Shown here: positions 1 to 8,193 of the stretch, one piece after another
How positions within the stretch are numbered: position 1 is the first letter of the stretch
Layout: every line of letters begins with the position of its first letter
Assembly (NCBI GenBank): GCA_012729455.1
Contig: JAAYDC010000015.1
Coordinates: 146,635 to 210,634, forward strand
Direction of reading: 5' to 3'
DNA: 64,000 bases
DNA from: Chloroflexota bacterium
Lineage (GTDB): Bacteria > Chloroflexota > Anaerolineae > UBA1429
The notes under the pieces: model-generated
Database searches by the model: none
Seen by the model: the letters and a program-made list of their open reading frames with translations, nothing else
Told to the model about the DNA's origin: nothing
Made by a program: the position numbers and the translations under genes

Positions 1-584
1 TCGGCAAGCATCGCCGGCAGCTCCTCCAGGCTGTCGAGGCGCTTGACATAGGCAGGCACCTGCCCGCGGATAATGTCCACCGCAAGGATGCGCATGTCAA
101 AGGCGGCAGCGCGCTTGGCGATGGTGCGGCCGATCACGCCAAAACCGACAATGCCCAACGTGGCGTCGGTGAGCTCCAGCAGGTAGTTGCGCAGCTCCCT
201 GGATGCCCAGGCGTGCTCCTGCTGACGGCGGAAGCTGGTCGTCAGCCCGCGCGTATGAGCCAGGATGAGCGCCATGGTGTGGTCGGCCAGGCTGTTGCCA
301 TGGGTACCGCTGGCGTTGGAAAGCAGCACATCGCCCGCCACGAATTCGGGGATCGCCATAAAGCCATTCACGCCGGTGCTGGGCGCCTGAACCCAGCGCA
401 GTTTAGGGGCTGCCAGGAATTCGGCGCGGTTACACGAGCCCCACAGGATGTCGGCATCGGCCAGTTCCTGGCGGAAGAGCTCGGGCTGCTGGGCAAGGAT
501 CACCTCGTGCTGCGGAAATTCGCGCTGCAGCTGCCCAACGACACGTTCCAACCCAATCGCATTCGGCCCCACCACGATTTTCAT
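1..584 (-). CDS. D-2-hydroxyacid dehydrogenase, C-terminus cut by window edge
   Basis: The reading frame starts at the ATG complementary to 582-584, preceded by an AGGAGG-like site, and runs off the left edge, so about 194 N-terminal residues are visible. They show the split substrate-binding domain and then the start of the Rossmann fold with the dinucleotide motif GFGVIG inside a GIVGFGVIGR context. The family reduces 2-keto acids or oxidises D-2-hydroxyacids with NAD(P)H; the substrate cannot be told. The catalytic Arg/Glu/His region lies outside or at the edge of the window. It is transcribed away from the acetyltransferase operon from its own promoter. Confidence 0.85.
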   Translation of the reverse strand, partial: MKIVVGPNAIGLERVVGQLQREFPQHEVILAQQPELFRQELADADILWGSCNRAEFLAAPKLRWVQAPSTGVNGFMAIPEFVAGDVLLSNASGTHGNSLADHTMALILAHTRGLTTSFRRQQEHAWASRELRNYLLELTDATLGIVGFGVIGRTIAKRAAAFDMRILAVDIIRGQVPAYVKRLDSLEELPAMLA

Positions 585-611
585 GCCGGCCTCCTGATGT
601 TTACTACTGAA

Positions 612-639
612 AGTGTAACCCAAACGGGCCGAAGGTCAA
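612..639 (-). promoter_or_regulatory. sigma70-like promoter of the D-2-hydroxyacid dehydrogenase
   Basis: Read on the minus strand, TTGACC (639-634) and TACACT (617-612) are separated by 16 bases, about 30 bases upstream of the ATG at 584. Match to consensus is good; the assignment is inference. Confidence 0.6.
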
Positions 640-663
640 TCAAGCAAAGCCGGCAAAAATGGG

Positions 664-669
664 TATAAT
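664..669 (+). promoter_or_regulatory. candidate -10 element of the acetyltransferase operon
   Basis: A perfect TATAAT sits 10 bases ahead of the GGAGG site of the acetyltransferase. No convincing -35 hexamer is present 16-18 bases upstream. Because this box overlaps the in-frame ATG at 659, that ATG is unlikely to be the true start. Confidence 0.45.
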
Positions 670-691
670 AGGGTCAAATGGAGGTATCGTG

Positions 692-1237
692 ATGATCATC
701 GGCAAACGCATCACGCTGCGCGCCTGGGAAGCGAAAGACCTCGAGCCATTCACGCGATGGTTCAATGACCCGGAGGTGACCATCTACCTGGGGCAAGCTT
801 ACCCGGCGCTCTCGCGCGAGCAGGAAGCGCGCTACATGAACGACGAGATGAACCGCCCAAACCGCTATTCCATCGTGCTCAACGAAGACGGCCTGCTGAT
901 CGGCAACTGCGACCTGCACGCAATCGATACGACCGGACGCAGCGCCGAAGTGGGCATTGTACTGGGTGAAAAGGCCTATTGGAACCAGGGCTATGGGCGC
1001 GAGGCGCTGGGGATGCTGCTCGAGATCGGCTTTGAGGGCCTCGGCCTCAACCGCATCGGATTGCGTGTTTATGACATCAACCCGCGCGGGCTTTGTTGTT
1101 ACCTCGCGGCAGGCTTTGTCGAAGAAGGACGCCTGCGCCAAACCAGATTCATCAAGGGCAAATTCCGCGACGAGATCGTTATGTCGGTATTGGCTGAGGA
1201 ATACTGGGCGCGTAAGGAAGCTTCTGGTGAGGACTAG
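692..1237 (+). CDS. GNAT family N-acetyltransferase
   Basis: A 181-residue protein of the RimJ/RimL-type GNAT fold (Acetyltransf_3-like). The N-terminus carries the IGKRITLRAW beta strand typical of the family, and the acetyl-CoA loop is visible as NQGYGREALGMLL. These enzymes transfer acetyl groups from acetyl-CoA to amines of proteins or small molecules; the acceptor is unknown. The start at 692 is chosen because GGAGG at 680-684 lies 7 bases upstream, whereas the ATG at 659 overlaps the -10 box. The 3' end overlaps the start of the next gene by 11 bases, so the two are probably translationally coupled in one operon. Confidence 0.85.
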   Translation: MIIGKRITLRAWEAKDLEPFTRWFNDPEVTIYLGQAYPALSREQEARYMNDEMNRPNRYSIVLNEDGLLIGNCDLHAIDTTGRSAEVGIVLGEKAYWNQGYGREALGMLLEIGFEGLGLNRIGLRVYDINPRGLCCYLAAGFVEEGRLRQTRFIKGKFRDEIVMSVLAEEYWARKEASGED

Positions 1238-2255
1238 ACGCTGGACCTGGCTGGCGGCCGCGGTTCTGCTCCTGGCCGTGTCGTTGGGCTTGGCCGGTTG
1301 TGCGCAGGCGCGCTCGTTAGCGGAGCTGTTTTTTCCGCCGACCGCCACGCCCACCAGCCCCCCCACCTCTACGCCTACCGCCACATCGACCTCTACACCC
1401 ACCCCAACCGCCATACCTACCCCAACGGTCACGCCCACCCCAACTCTGGCACCCATCGAGGTTAGCCTGACGCTGTTGCCGGCCGAGGTCTATCAGGGAC
1501 GCACGGTACTAGTGATCGCGCGCACCAACCGTACCGCTGAGCTCAGCGGTACCTTTGCCGGGCAGGCGCTGCGCTTTGTCAGCGACGACCAGCTCACCCA
1601 TCGCGCCTTTGCCGGCGTCTCGGCCATCGCCGAGTTGGCGCCGCTGGATGTTTTCGTCTCCGCAGAGGATGCCGAGGGCGGCAGCGCCGAGGCCAGCGCC
1701 CAGGCTACCGTGGTTGAGTTCCCCTTTGACTATGAGAAGATCGAGTTTACCCCCGAAGTCGGCGCCCTGCTTGACCCGGAAATCACAGTGCCCGAAGCCG
1801 AACGGCTCAAGGCTATCTTTAGTCAGAGCAGCAGCATAGCCCTTTGGGACGGCCAGTTTCAGATACCCTATGAAGGGATCATATCATCGAGCTTTGGTAT
1901 CCGCCGGCTGTACGACGGCGTGCTGAATAGCTTCCATGGCGGGCTGGATATCGCCGGCAACGAGGGTGACGAGATCCTCGCCGATGCCACCGGCTTGGTG
2001 GTGCTGGCCGAGGCTTTGCAGCTGCACGGTAATACGGTGATCATCGACCACGGCGCCGGTGTGTTCAGCGCCTTTAATCACCTCGTGGATATCTCGGTGG
2101 CGCAGGGTGACCTGGTCAGCGCCGGGCAGCTGATCGGCCACCTCGGCACGACCGGCCTCTCGACTGGCCCGCACCTGCACTGGGAGATCCGCGTGAATAG
2201 CGTCCAGGTTGACCCATATGAATGGGCCGAACGTAACATGCTCAAAGAGGAGTGA
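1227..2255 (+). CDS. M23 family metallopeptidase lipoprotein
   Basis: A 342-residue secreted protein. Residues 1-25 form a lipoprotein signal with arginines, a hydrophobic core and lipobox LAGC (Cys25). Residues 39-74 are a Thr/Pro/Ser-rich linker of the kind common in Chloroflexota surface proteins. The C-terminal third is an M23 (LytM-like) domain with the zinc ligands of HxxxD (His237, Asp241) and HxH (His316, His318), so an active Gly-Gly or peptidoglycan endopeptidase is expected, anchored outside the membrane. The GTG start at 1227 follows AAGGAA and overlaps the acetyltransferase stop; the longer upstream frame is just read-through of the acetyltransferase region. The stop and the next ATG are one base apart. 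Confidence 0.88.
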   Translation: MRTRRWTWLAAAVLLLAVSLGLAGCAQARSLAELFFPPTATPTSPPTSTPTATSTSTPTPTAIPTPTVTPTPTLAPIEVSLTLLPAEVYQGRTVLVIARTNRTAELSGTFAGQALRFVSDDQLTHRAFAGVSAIAELAPLDVFVSAEDAEGGSAEASAQATVVEFPFDYEKIEFTPEVGALLDPEITVPEAERLKAIFSQSSSIALWDGQFQIPYEGIISSSFGIRRLYDGVLNSFHGGLDIAGNEGDEILADATGLVVLAEALQLHGNTVIIDHGAGVFSAFNHLVDISVAQGDLVSAGQLIGHLGTTGLSTGPHLHWEIRVNSVQVDPYEWAERNMLKEE

Positions 2256-2256
2256 C

Positions 2257-3012
2257 ATGACGAATCCACATCGTCCGTTGATCTATGCTCACCGCGGGGC
2301 CAGCGCCGACGCGCCCGAGAACACCATAGCGGCCTTCCGCCGGGCACTTGACGATGGCGCCGACGGCGTCGAGTGCGACGTCTCGCGCTGTAAAACTGGC
2401 GAGATCGTGATCCTGCACGACGACTCTCTCAACCGCACCACCAACGGCAAGGGCTTGATGCACGAACACCCCTGGGAAGCGCTGCGTCAACTGGATGCGG
2501 GCAGCTGGTTCGGTGCACCGTATGCCGGCGAGCCGTTGCCTCTCCTGAGCGACCTGCTTGACCTGGCAGCCGGCGGGCTCAAGCTCAATATCGAGATCAA
2601 GTCGCGCAGTGTGCGCGGCGACGGCATCGAAGACGAGATCGCCCAGCAGCTGGCAGAGCGCGGCCTGATTGAGCAAACCATCATCTCGTCGTTCAATCCA
2701 CTCTCGTTACAGCGCATGCAGCGCGCCAACCCAGAGATCGCCTGCGCGCTCCTGTATTCCCTCAACCTACCCAAACGCGATGAGCTGGCCAGTCTGCTCA
2801 AGCGCCTAAAGCTGCGCGCTCTGCATCCAGAATGGACCATGGTGAATGGGGAATACCTGGCCTGGGCGCATGAAGCGGGCTTTCTGGTGAACGTGTGGAC
2901 GGTAAACACGCCGGAAGACCTGCAGAAGATGGTCTCGCTGGGCGTTGATGGCATTATCACCAACCACCCTGGGCGGCTGCACAATCTGCTTAAAGGAGGG
3001 CAAAATGGCTGA
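2257..3012 (+). CDS. glycerophosphodiester phosphodiesterase
   Basis: A 251-residue GDPD-family TIM-barrel protein. The diagnostic HRGAS (His12), the ENTIAAF segment, the acidic metal ligands in VECDVS, the second catalytic histidine in ILHDDSLNRTTNG and the NIEIK strand are all present. It hydrolyses glycerophosphodiesters to glycerol-3-phosphate and an alcohol. No signal peptide is visible, so it is probably cytoplasmic. The start at 2257 is set by AAAGAGGAG just upstream. It lies in the same operon as the M23 lipoprotein and overlaps the next gene by 8 bases. Confidence 0.9.
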   Translation: MTNPHRPLIYAHRGASADAPENTIAAFRRALDDGADGVECDVSRCKTGEIVILHDDSLNRTTNGKGLMHEHPWEALRQLDAGSWFGAPYAGEPLPLLSDLLDLAAGGLKLNIEIKSRSVRGDGIEDEIAQQLAERGLIEQTIISSFNPLSLQRMQRANPEIACALLYSLNLPKRDELASLLKRLKLRALHPEWTMVNGEYLAWAHEAGFLVNVWTVNTPEDLQKMVSLGVDGIITNHPGRLHNLLKGGQNG

Positions 3013-3517
3013 ACACGCCCTGGTGCAGCTGGCGCGCCGCACGATTGAGCGCTATATCCGCGAGCATGAGGTGCTGGCGGAGCCCGCCGAGTTAACGCCC
3101 GAAATGCGCGAGCGCGCCGGTGCGTTTGTCTCGCTGCACCGCGGTGGGCAGCTGCGCGGCTGCATCGGCACCATCGAGCCGACGCGCCCCAACGCCGCCC
3201 AAGAGATCATCCGCAACGCGATCAGCGCGGCAGTGCACGACCCGCGCTTTGCACCCCTGCGGGCGGATGAACTCGATAGTCTGGAGATCTCGGTCGACCT
3301 GCTGGGGGCTGCCGAACCAATCGAGTCGCTCGATCAGCTCGACCCAAAGCGCTATGGCGTGATCGTCTCGTTTGGCAACCGCCGTGGGCTGCTCTTGCCC
3401 GACCTGGAGGGCGTTGACACGCCCCAGTATCAGGTGCAGATCGCCCTGCAAAAGGCCGGCATCCGGCCCAGTGAGCGCTACCAGCTCAAGCGCTTTGAAG
3501 TGCACCGCTTTATCTGA
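3005..3517 (+). CDS. AMMECR1 domain protein (AmmeMemoRadiSam system protein A-like)
   Basis: A 170-residue protein made up of the AMMECR1 domain with its signature LRGCIGT at residues 50-56. The length fits the single-domain bacterial and archaeal family. Members often occur with a Memo protein and a radical SAM protein, but neither partner is present here, so the role stays unknown. The start at 3005 has AAAGGAGG a few bases upstream, inside the end of the phosphodiesterase gene, and the two frames overlap by 8 bases. It is the last gene of the operon and stops 3 bases before the convergent hydrolase gene. Confidence 0.85.
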   Translation: MAEHALVQLARRTIERYIREHEVLAEPAELTPEMRERAGAFVSLHRGGQLRGCIGTIEPTRPNAAQEIIRNAISAAVHDPRFAPLRADELDSLEISVDLLGAAEPIESLDQLDPKRYGVIVSFGNRRGLLLPDLEGVDTPQYQVQIALQKAGIRPSERYQLKRFEVHRFI

Positions 3518-3520
3518 GCG

Positions 3521-4144
3521 CTACTCGACGCTCAGCACCTCGGCCTTTCGGCCAGCCGGCAAGCCCTGGGCAAAGCGCACCTCGTCGCGATCCGAGGGTG
3601 TCACCTGGCCATAATGCATCGGCACCGCCACACCCGGCTTGATCAGCGCGACCGCTGCGATCGCCTCGGGCACGTCCATGGTGTATTTGCCGCCGATCGG
3701 CAGGAGTGCAACATCACAGCCCAGGTCGGCCATCTCGGGGATCTTGTCGGTATCGCCGGCATGGTAGATGCTGCGGCCATTGTGGCGCACGATATAGCCG
3801 ACATAGCCGGCTTCGCGCGGGTGGAAGGCTTTGCCGATGTTATAAGCTGGCACAGTCTCAACCTCGATCTCGCCGATGGTCAGCTTCTCACCGGGTGTGA
3901 CCCGGATAGCCTTGCTGCCCGGTAACTGTTTCTCCTCCCTGGCAGCATAGACAATGACCGTCTCGGGGGTGCTGATCTTTTTCAAGTCGGTCATCGAAAG
4001 ATGGTCGTGATGGTCGTGGGTGATGAGTACCACATCGGCCTTGATTTTACTGGAATGCAGCCTCCACGGATCGACATAGACAACCACTCCGCTCAAGTTG
4101 AGGCGAAAGCTCGCGTGACCCAGCCAATGGATTCCCTCCAGCAT
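3521..4144 (-). CDS. UPF0173-type metallo-beta-lactamase fold hydrolase
   Basis: A 207-residue metal-dependent hydrolase. The zinc motif HDHHDH is at residues 43-48, followed by a GDT aspartate segment and the late MHYG histidine typical of the UPF0173/YtkL-like branch of the metallo-beta-lactamase superfamily. The substrate is not known for most members. The start at 4144 is chosen because AAGGAG lies just upstream; a longer frame reaching 4450 would run through the divergent EtfB gene and is not credible. It is transcribed away from the ETF operon and converges on the AMMECR1 gene. Confidence 0.85.
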   Translation of the reverse strand: MLEGIHWLGHASFRLNLSGVVVYVDPWRLHSSKIKADVVLITHDHHDHLSMTDLKKISTPETVIVYAAREEKQLPGSKAIRVTPGEKLTIGEIEVETVPAYNIGKAFHPREAGYVGYIVRHNGRSIYHAGDTDKIPEMADLGCDVALLPIGGKYTMDVPEAIAAVALIKPGVAVPMHYGQVTPSDRDEVRFAQGLPAGRKAEVLSVE

Positions 4145-4210
4145 AGTTGGCTCCTTAATCACTGATACCCTCATTTTAGCTCTTAGCAAGCGCCGAATCA
4201 AGGCAAGGGC

Positions 4211-4239
4211 TTGCCCGGCCAGTGCCGATGCGCTATACT
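4211..4239 (+). promoter_or_regulatory. sigma70-like promoter of the ETF operon
   Basis: TTGCCC (4211-4216) and TATACT (4234-4239) are 17 bases apart, 30 bases ahead of the GTG of EtfB, whose ribosome site GGGAGG is at 4258-4263. Confidence 0.6.
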
Positions 4240-4268
4240 GGGCGAGCTTGCAGAACGGGAGGCAGCAC

Positions 4269-5069
4269 GTGCACATCATTGTTTGCATCAAATCCGTGCC
4301 AGATACCACCGTCGTCGAGGTCAACCCCGAAGATAACACTCTGCGGCGCGACCAGGTCGGCTCACAGATCAACCCGTTCGACCTGTACGCCATCGAGGAG
4401 GCCATCCGCCTGCGCGAGATCCACGGCGGCAGCGTGACAGTGTTGAGCATGGGACCACAGGCGGCCGAAAAAGAGCTGCGCGAGGCGCTGGCGATCGGCT
4501 GCGACGCAGCCGTGCTGCTCTCATCGCGTGCCTTTGCCGGCTCTGATACCTGGGCAACTGCCTATACCCTGGCACTGGCCATCCAACAACTGGCCCCTTA
4601 CGACCTGGTAATCTGTGGGCGCCAGGCGATCGATGGCGACACCGGCCAGGTAGGCCCGGGCATCGCCGCACATCTCGGCATCGTGCAGCTCACCTATGTC
4701 AGCCGCATCAGCGCGCTGGATACCGCCGCCGGCAGCATCCGCGTCGAGCGCCTGCTCGAGGAGGGTGTCGAGGTGGTCGAGGCGCAGCTGCCCACACTGC
4801 TGACGGTGCTCAAGGATATCAACCAACCGCGCTTCCCGACCCCGCGCAGCCTGCGGCGTGCCCAGCGCGCCGAGGTAGCCATTTGGGGCCCCGACCAGCT
4901 CCCCGGGCACGACCCGGCGTTGTTTGGGCTGGATGGCTCTCCGACACGGGTCGTGACGATCGACCCGCCGCCCGAACGCCAGGTGGCGCTACGGGTTATG
5001 CCGGGCAACGACGTTGCAGAACAGTGCGCCAACCTGATCGCAGCCCTTGCTGCAGAACGGCTCATCTGA
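4269..5069 (+). CDS. etfB: electron transfer flavoprotein subunit beta
   Basis: A 266-residue ETF beta/FixA protein, of usual length. The N-terminus CIKSVPDT, the NPFDLYAIEEA segment, and the GRQAIDGDTGQVGPGIA signature identify the family. With EtfA it forms a flavin heterodimer that carries electrons between dehydrogenases and a quinone or ferredoxin partner. The GTG start follows GGGAGG by 5 bases. It is first in an operon with a ferredoxin-fused EtfA, 12 bases downstream. The GRQAIDGDTGQ region is the AMP/FAD-binding part; whether it bifurcates electrons is inference from the partner subunit. Confidence 0.93.
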   Translation: MHIIVCIKSVPDTTVVEVNPEDNTLRRDQVGSQINPFDLYAIEEAIRLREIHGGSVTVLSMGPQAAEKELREALAIGCDAAVLLSSRAFAGSDTWATAYTLALAIQQLAPYDLVICGRQAIDGDTGQVGPGIAAHLGIVQLTYVSRISALDTAAGSIRVERLLEEGVEVVEAQLPTLLTVLKDINQPRFPTPRSLRRAQRAEVAIWGPDQLPGHDPALFGLDGSPTRVVTIDPPPERQVALRVMPGNDVAEQCANLIAALAAERLI

Positions 5070-5081
5070 GGAGGATAGCAA

Positions 5082-6278
5082 ATGGCACTCTTACAGATCG
5101 ACCGCGAAGCATGCATCGGCTGTGGAAACTGCGTCGCAGTCTGCCCACTCGGCGCGCTGCTCATCGAAGACGATATCGCCGTGGTCAACGAGGCTTGCAC
5201 CGCCTGCGGTGCCTGCCTGCCGGTTTGCCCGGTAGATGCCCTCAGCCTGCCCGAGCGTGCGCCGGCCGGGGTTGACCTGGCCAGCTATCAGGGGGTATGG
5301 ACCTGGGTCGAGCAGTTTGAAGACCAGGCTGCCAGCATCTCGTGGGAGATGCTGGGCAAAGGACGCGCCCTGGCGGACATACTCGGGGTGCCGCTTTCGG
5401 CCTGTGTCCTCGGTGATAATGTCGCGCATCTGGCGCAACAGGCCATCGCTCAGGGTGCCGACATCGTCTATCTGGCGCAGAACCCCGAGCTGGCGACCTA
5501 CCGAACCGAGCCATATACCCAGGTGTTGCACAAGCTGTTGAGAACCCACAAGCCCGAGATTATGCTGCTGGGCGCCAGCTCGCGCGGGCGTGACCTGGCC
5601 GGCGCTCTGGCGACCAGGTTGCATACTGGCCTGACGGCCGACTGTACCGGGTTGGAGATCGACCCGGAGACACGCGCCTTGCGCCAGATCCGCCCGGCAT
5701 TTGGCGGCAACATCATCGCCACCATCCTGACGCCCAACCACCGACCGCAGATGGCTACCGTGCGCCACCGCGTCTTTGAGGCGGCCAAAGCCGACCCGGC
5801 GCGCACGGGCAGCGTCATCGAAGTGCAGGTGCGCCTGGCGCTGCAGACCGCCACCAGCCGGCTGCTCGAATTTATCCCGCAGAGTGCCGATGCGCGCCTG
5901 AGCGAAGCCGACGTGATTGTCTCGGGCGGACGCGGACTGGGAGATGCCAAAGGCTTTGCCATGCTGGAAGAGCTCGCCAGTTTGCTGGGCGGCTCGGTAG
6001 GCGCCTCGCGCGCTGCTGTCGATGAGGGCTGGATCAGCTACAGCCACCAGGTGGGCCAGACCGGTCGCACCGTCAAGCCCGAGCTGTACATCGCCTGCGG
6101 AATTTCGGGAGCGATCCAACACCGCGCCGGCATGAGCACCTCAAAGGTGATCGTGGCGATCAACAACGACCCGGAAGCCCCCATCATGCGTTTTGCCGAC
6201 CTGGCGCTGATCGGCGATGTCTATGAAGTGGTGCCGGAACTGATCCGCCAACTGCGCGAGCGCGTGGAAAAGAGCTAG
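5082..6278 (+). CDS. etfA: ferredoxin-fused electron transfer flavoprotein subunit alpha
   Basis: A 398-residue protein, longer than plain EtfA because of an N-terminal 2[4Fe-4S] domain: Cys11/14/17/21 and Cys39/42/45/49 form two CxxCxxCxxxCP clusters. The rest is ETF alpha, ending in the FAD domain with [33 protein letters not shown] and NNDPEAPI. This layout matches the caffeyl-CoA-reductase-type EtfA of anaerobes, which pairs with ferredoxin. No acyl-CoA dehydrogenase is next to it, so the electron donor is not given by context. A strong GGAGG lies 8 bases before the ATG. Continuous with EtfB and the two genes downstream. Confidence 0.92.
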   Translation: MALLQIDREACIGCGNCVAVCPLGALLIEDDIAVVNEACTACGACLPVCPVDALSLPERAPAGVDLASYQGVWTWVEQFEDQAASISWEMLGKGRALADILGVPLSACVLGDNVAHLAQQAIAQGADIVYLAQNPELATYRTEPYTQVLHKLLRTHKPEIMLLGASSRGRDLAGALATRLHTGLTADCTGLEIDPETRALRQIRPAFGGNIIATILTPNHRPQMATVRHRVFEAAKADPARTGSVIEVQVRLALQTATSRLLEFIPQSADARLSEADVIVSGGRGLGDAKGFAMLEELASLLGGSVGASRAAVDEGWISYSHQVGQTGRTVKPELYIACGISGAIQHRAGMSTSKVIVAINNDPEAPIMRFADLALIGDVYEVVPELIRQLRERVEKS

Positions 6279-6285
6279 CTCACCC

Positions 6286-7212
6286 ATGGCGCCCCGCCAA
6301 TCTGAGCATCCGCCAGTCGCCCGCCTGTCAATGGCGGCGCTGGTGGCCGCGCGTGATCAGCGTTACCGCCGCAGGCCAGAGTTGCGCGTGCATACACTGG
6401 ACCAGGCGCTCGATTTCGTCAACGACGTGGGCTTTTGTTTCGTTTTTGGCGACCAGAACGTCGAAATCCCGACCCTCTTTGAGGCCATCGCCGGACGTCC
6501 CCGCGCCTTTATCCCCGACCATTACGATGCCGAGATCTCGCGCACCTGGGATTACAAAGACCACCTGCCGATCGAACGCCAGGTCTATTACGGCAAGCAG
6601 CTGCGCGGCAAACCGACGATTATTTCGCTCGATCTGCTGCCAGCTTTTTATGCCCTGACGGATAACTATGGCCAGCTGGATGATTATCTAGAAGAATTCG
6701 CGGCTGGCACGCTCTCGCGCGACGCGCGTGCCATCTATGAAGCCCTGCTCGAGCATGGCGCGCAGGCGACTACCCATCTGCGACGTTATGCCGGTCTGGC
6801 TGGCAGTGGTGACATCGCGCGCCGTTTTGAGCGTGCTGTGGCAGAGCTCCAACTGGGGTTCAAGATCGTAAAATCGGGGATTGCCAATACCGGACGCTGG
6901 GGATATGCCTACGTCTATGACCTCTTTTTACATCGCTACCCGCAGGTGCCCGAGCAAGCCCGCGCCCTCTCGCGCGACGCAGCCATGGAGCGCATCCTCA
7001 CCCAGCACCTATCCAACGTGATCGCCCAGCCAGAAGCAGCTCTGCGTCGGCTGTTGCGCTGGGATACCTGGTCGTGGGAGCGTTTGTGCGCGTCGTCGCG
7101 CGCGCGCAACATGCTCGCCGAGGTGCAGGTGGAGAACGAATCGTCGTCGAGCTGGTGTTTGCAGTCAGTTGCTGAACGTTTACATGAGTCTGGTCAGCTA
7201 GTTAGTTCGTAA
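6286..7212 (+). CDS. unknown protein, possibly AlkZ/YcaQ-related winged-helix type
   Basis: A 308-residue soluble protein I do not place with certainty. It begins with a short Arg-rich tail, then a compact domain with conserved-looking blocks (LDQALDFVNDVGFCFVF, a YYGKQLRGK block, SLDLLPAFYAL). A segment reading YEALLEHGAQATTHLRR followed by a basic helix resembles a winged helix. The layout recalls proteins annotated as AlkZ-related, whose relatives are DNA glycosylases, but no catalytic motif can be confirmed by eye. It sits 7 bases after EtfA and 14 before the SDR gene, so it is co-transcribed with them. The ribosome site before 6286 is weak; a start at the later Met (residue 16) is possible. 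Confidence 0.55.
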   Translation: MAPRQSEHPPVARLSMAALVAARDQRYRRRPELRVHTLDQALDFVNDVGFCFVFGDQNVEIPTLFEAIAGRPRAFIPDHYDAEISRTWDYKDHLPIERQVYYGKQLRGKPTIISLDLLPAFYALTDNYGQLDDYLEEFAAGTLSRDARAIYEALLEHGAQATTHLRRYAGLAGSGDIARRFERAVAELQLGFKIVKSGIANTGRWGYAYVYDLFLHRYPQVPEQARALSRDAAMERILTQHLSNVIAQPEAALRRLLRWDTWSWERLCASSRARNMLAEVQVENESSSSWCLQSVAERLHESGQLVSS

Positions 7213-7226
7213 TACTAAGGAGTATC

Positions 7227-8066
7227 ATGCATATCAATACAGTTCGCCCGTTGGAAGGTCGTGTCGCCTGGGTAACTGGCTCATCGCGCGGGCTGGGGCG
7301 TGCCATTGCCACCTATCTGGCAGAGATCGGGGCCAAGGTGGCGATCCATGGCACCAGCCCGACTTCAACGCGCGCCTTTAATGAGGCCGACTCACTGCAG
7401 ACGGTGGCCGACCAGATCAGCGCGGATTGCGGGGCGGAGGTGCTATGCGTCACGGGCGACCTATCGGATCCCCTCACTGTGCAGCACTGTGTGGAAGCCA
7501 TTCGCGCGCGCTTTGGGCAAATCGACATCCTGGTCAACAACGCCGGCGGCGATATCGGCGCGGCGGGCACGGGTGCGCCCAACGCCGGTAAACCGGCGAT
7601 CAACGATGCGGTAGACATCGCTTACGATGACATGCTGACAGTACTCAACCGCAACCTGATGACCTGTATGCTATGCTCCCAGGCGGTAGCCCCCGAAATG
7701 CGCACGCGCCGCGCCGGGCGCATCATCAACATCGGCAGCATCGCCGGCACTGCCGGTGTACCGCAATCGGCCATCTATGCAACGGCCAAGGCTGCCGTAC
7801 ACGAATATACGCGCTGCCTGGCGCTGCACCTGCGTCCTTATAACGTGACGGCTAATGTGGTCGCCCCGGGCGATACCGTCACTCAGCGCTTTGTGCACAG
7901 CCGCGTGATCGACGAAGCCAAAGTGCTGACGGGCGGCACCCTCGAGCGCTACGGCCAGCCGATCGAGGTTGCGCGCGCGGTGGCTTTTTTAGCTGGCGAG
8001 GAAGCCGCTTTTATCAGCGGGCAAGTACTGCGTGTGGATGGCGCCACGCAGACCTGGCCGGCATAG
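7227..8066 (+). CDS. SDR family NAD(P)-dependent oxidoreductase
   Basis: A 279-residue classical short-chain dehydrogenase. The cofactor motif TGSSRGLG (residues 18-24), NNAG, the catalytic serine in NIGSIAG and the YATAK motif (Tyr184, Lys188) are intact. Substrate is unknown. AAGGAG lies a few bases before the ATG. It is the last gene of the ETF operon, which hints at a redox link, for example a dehydrogenase feeding a hydroxyacyl or sugar intermediate, but this is inference. Confidence 0.9.
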   Translation: MHINTVRPLEGRVAWVTGSSRGLGRAIATYLAEIGAKVAIHGTSPTSTRAFNEADSLQTVADQISADCGAEVLCVTGDLSDPLTVQHCVEAIRARFGQIDILVNNAGGDIGAAGTGAPNAGKPAINDAVDIAYDDMLTVLNRNLMTCMLCSQAVAPEMRTRRAGRIINIGSIAGTAGVPQSAIYATAKAAVHEYTRCLALHLRPYNVTANVVAPGDTVTQRFVHSRVIDEAKVLTGGTLERYGQPIEVARAVAFLAGEEAAFISGQVLRVDGATQTWPA

Positions 8067-8193
8067 ACAAATGGCGCACTGGGCTTTAGGCGCCTGAATG
8101 CCGATTTGGTGCTCTTTCAGAGCCCTGCTGGAGAACTGAGTGCCTGGCCGCCCAGAGCAGTCACCGCGGTGTGACGCTGCTTGATTACAGACG

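Noticed and set aside
957..1226. Upstream extension of the M23 lipoprotein frame into the acetyltransferase gene
   Set aside because: The region is already coding in the acetyltransferase frame, and the GTG at 1227 with its ribosome site and signal peptide gives a natural start.
5091..6122. Long antisense frame (343 codons) within the EtfA gene
   Set aside because: It lies opposite a clearly coding gene in a GC-rich sequence and its translation shows no domain or composition of a real protein.
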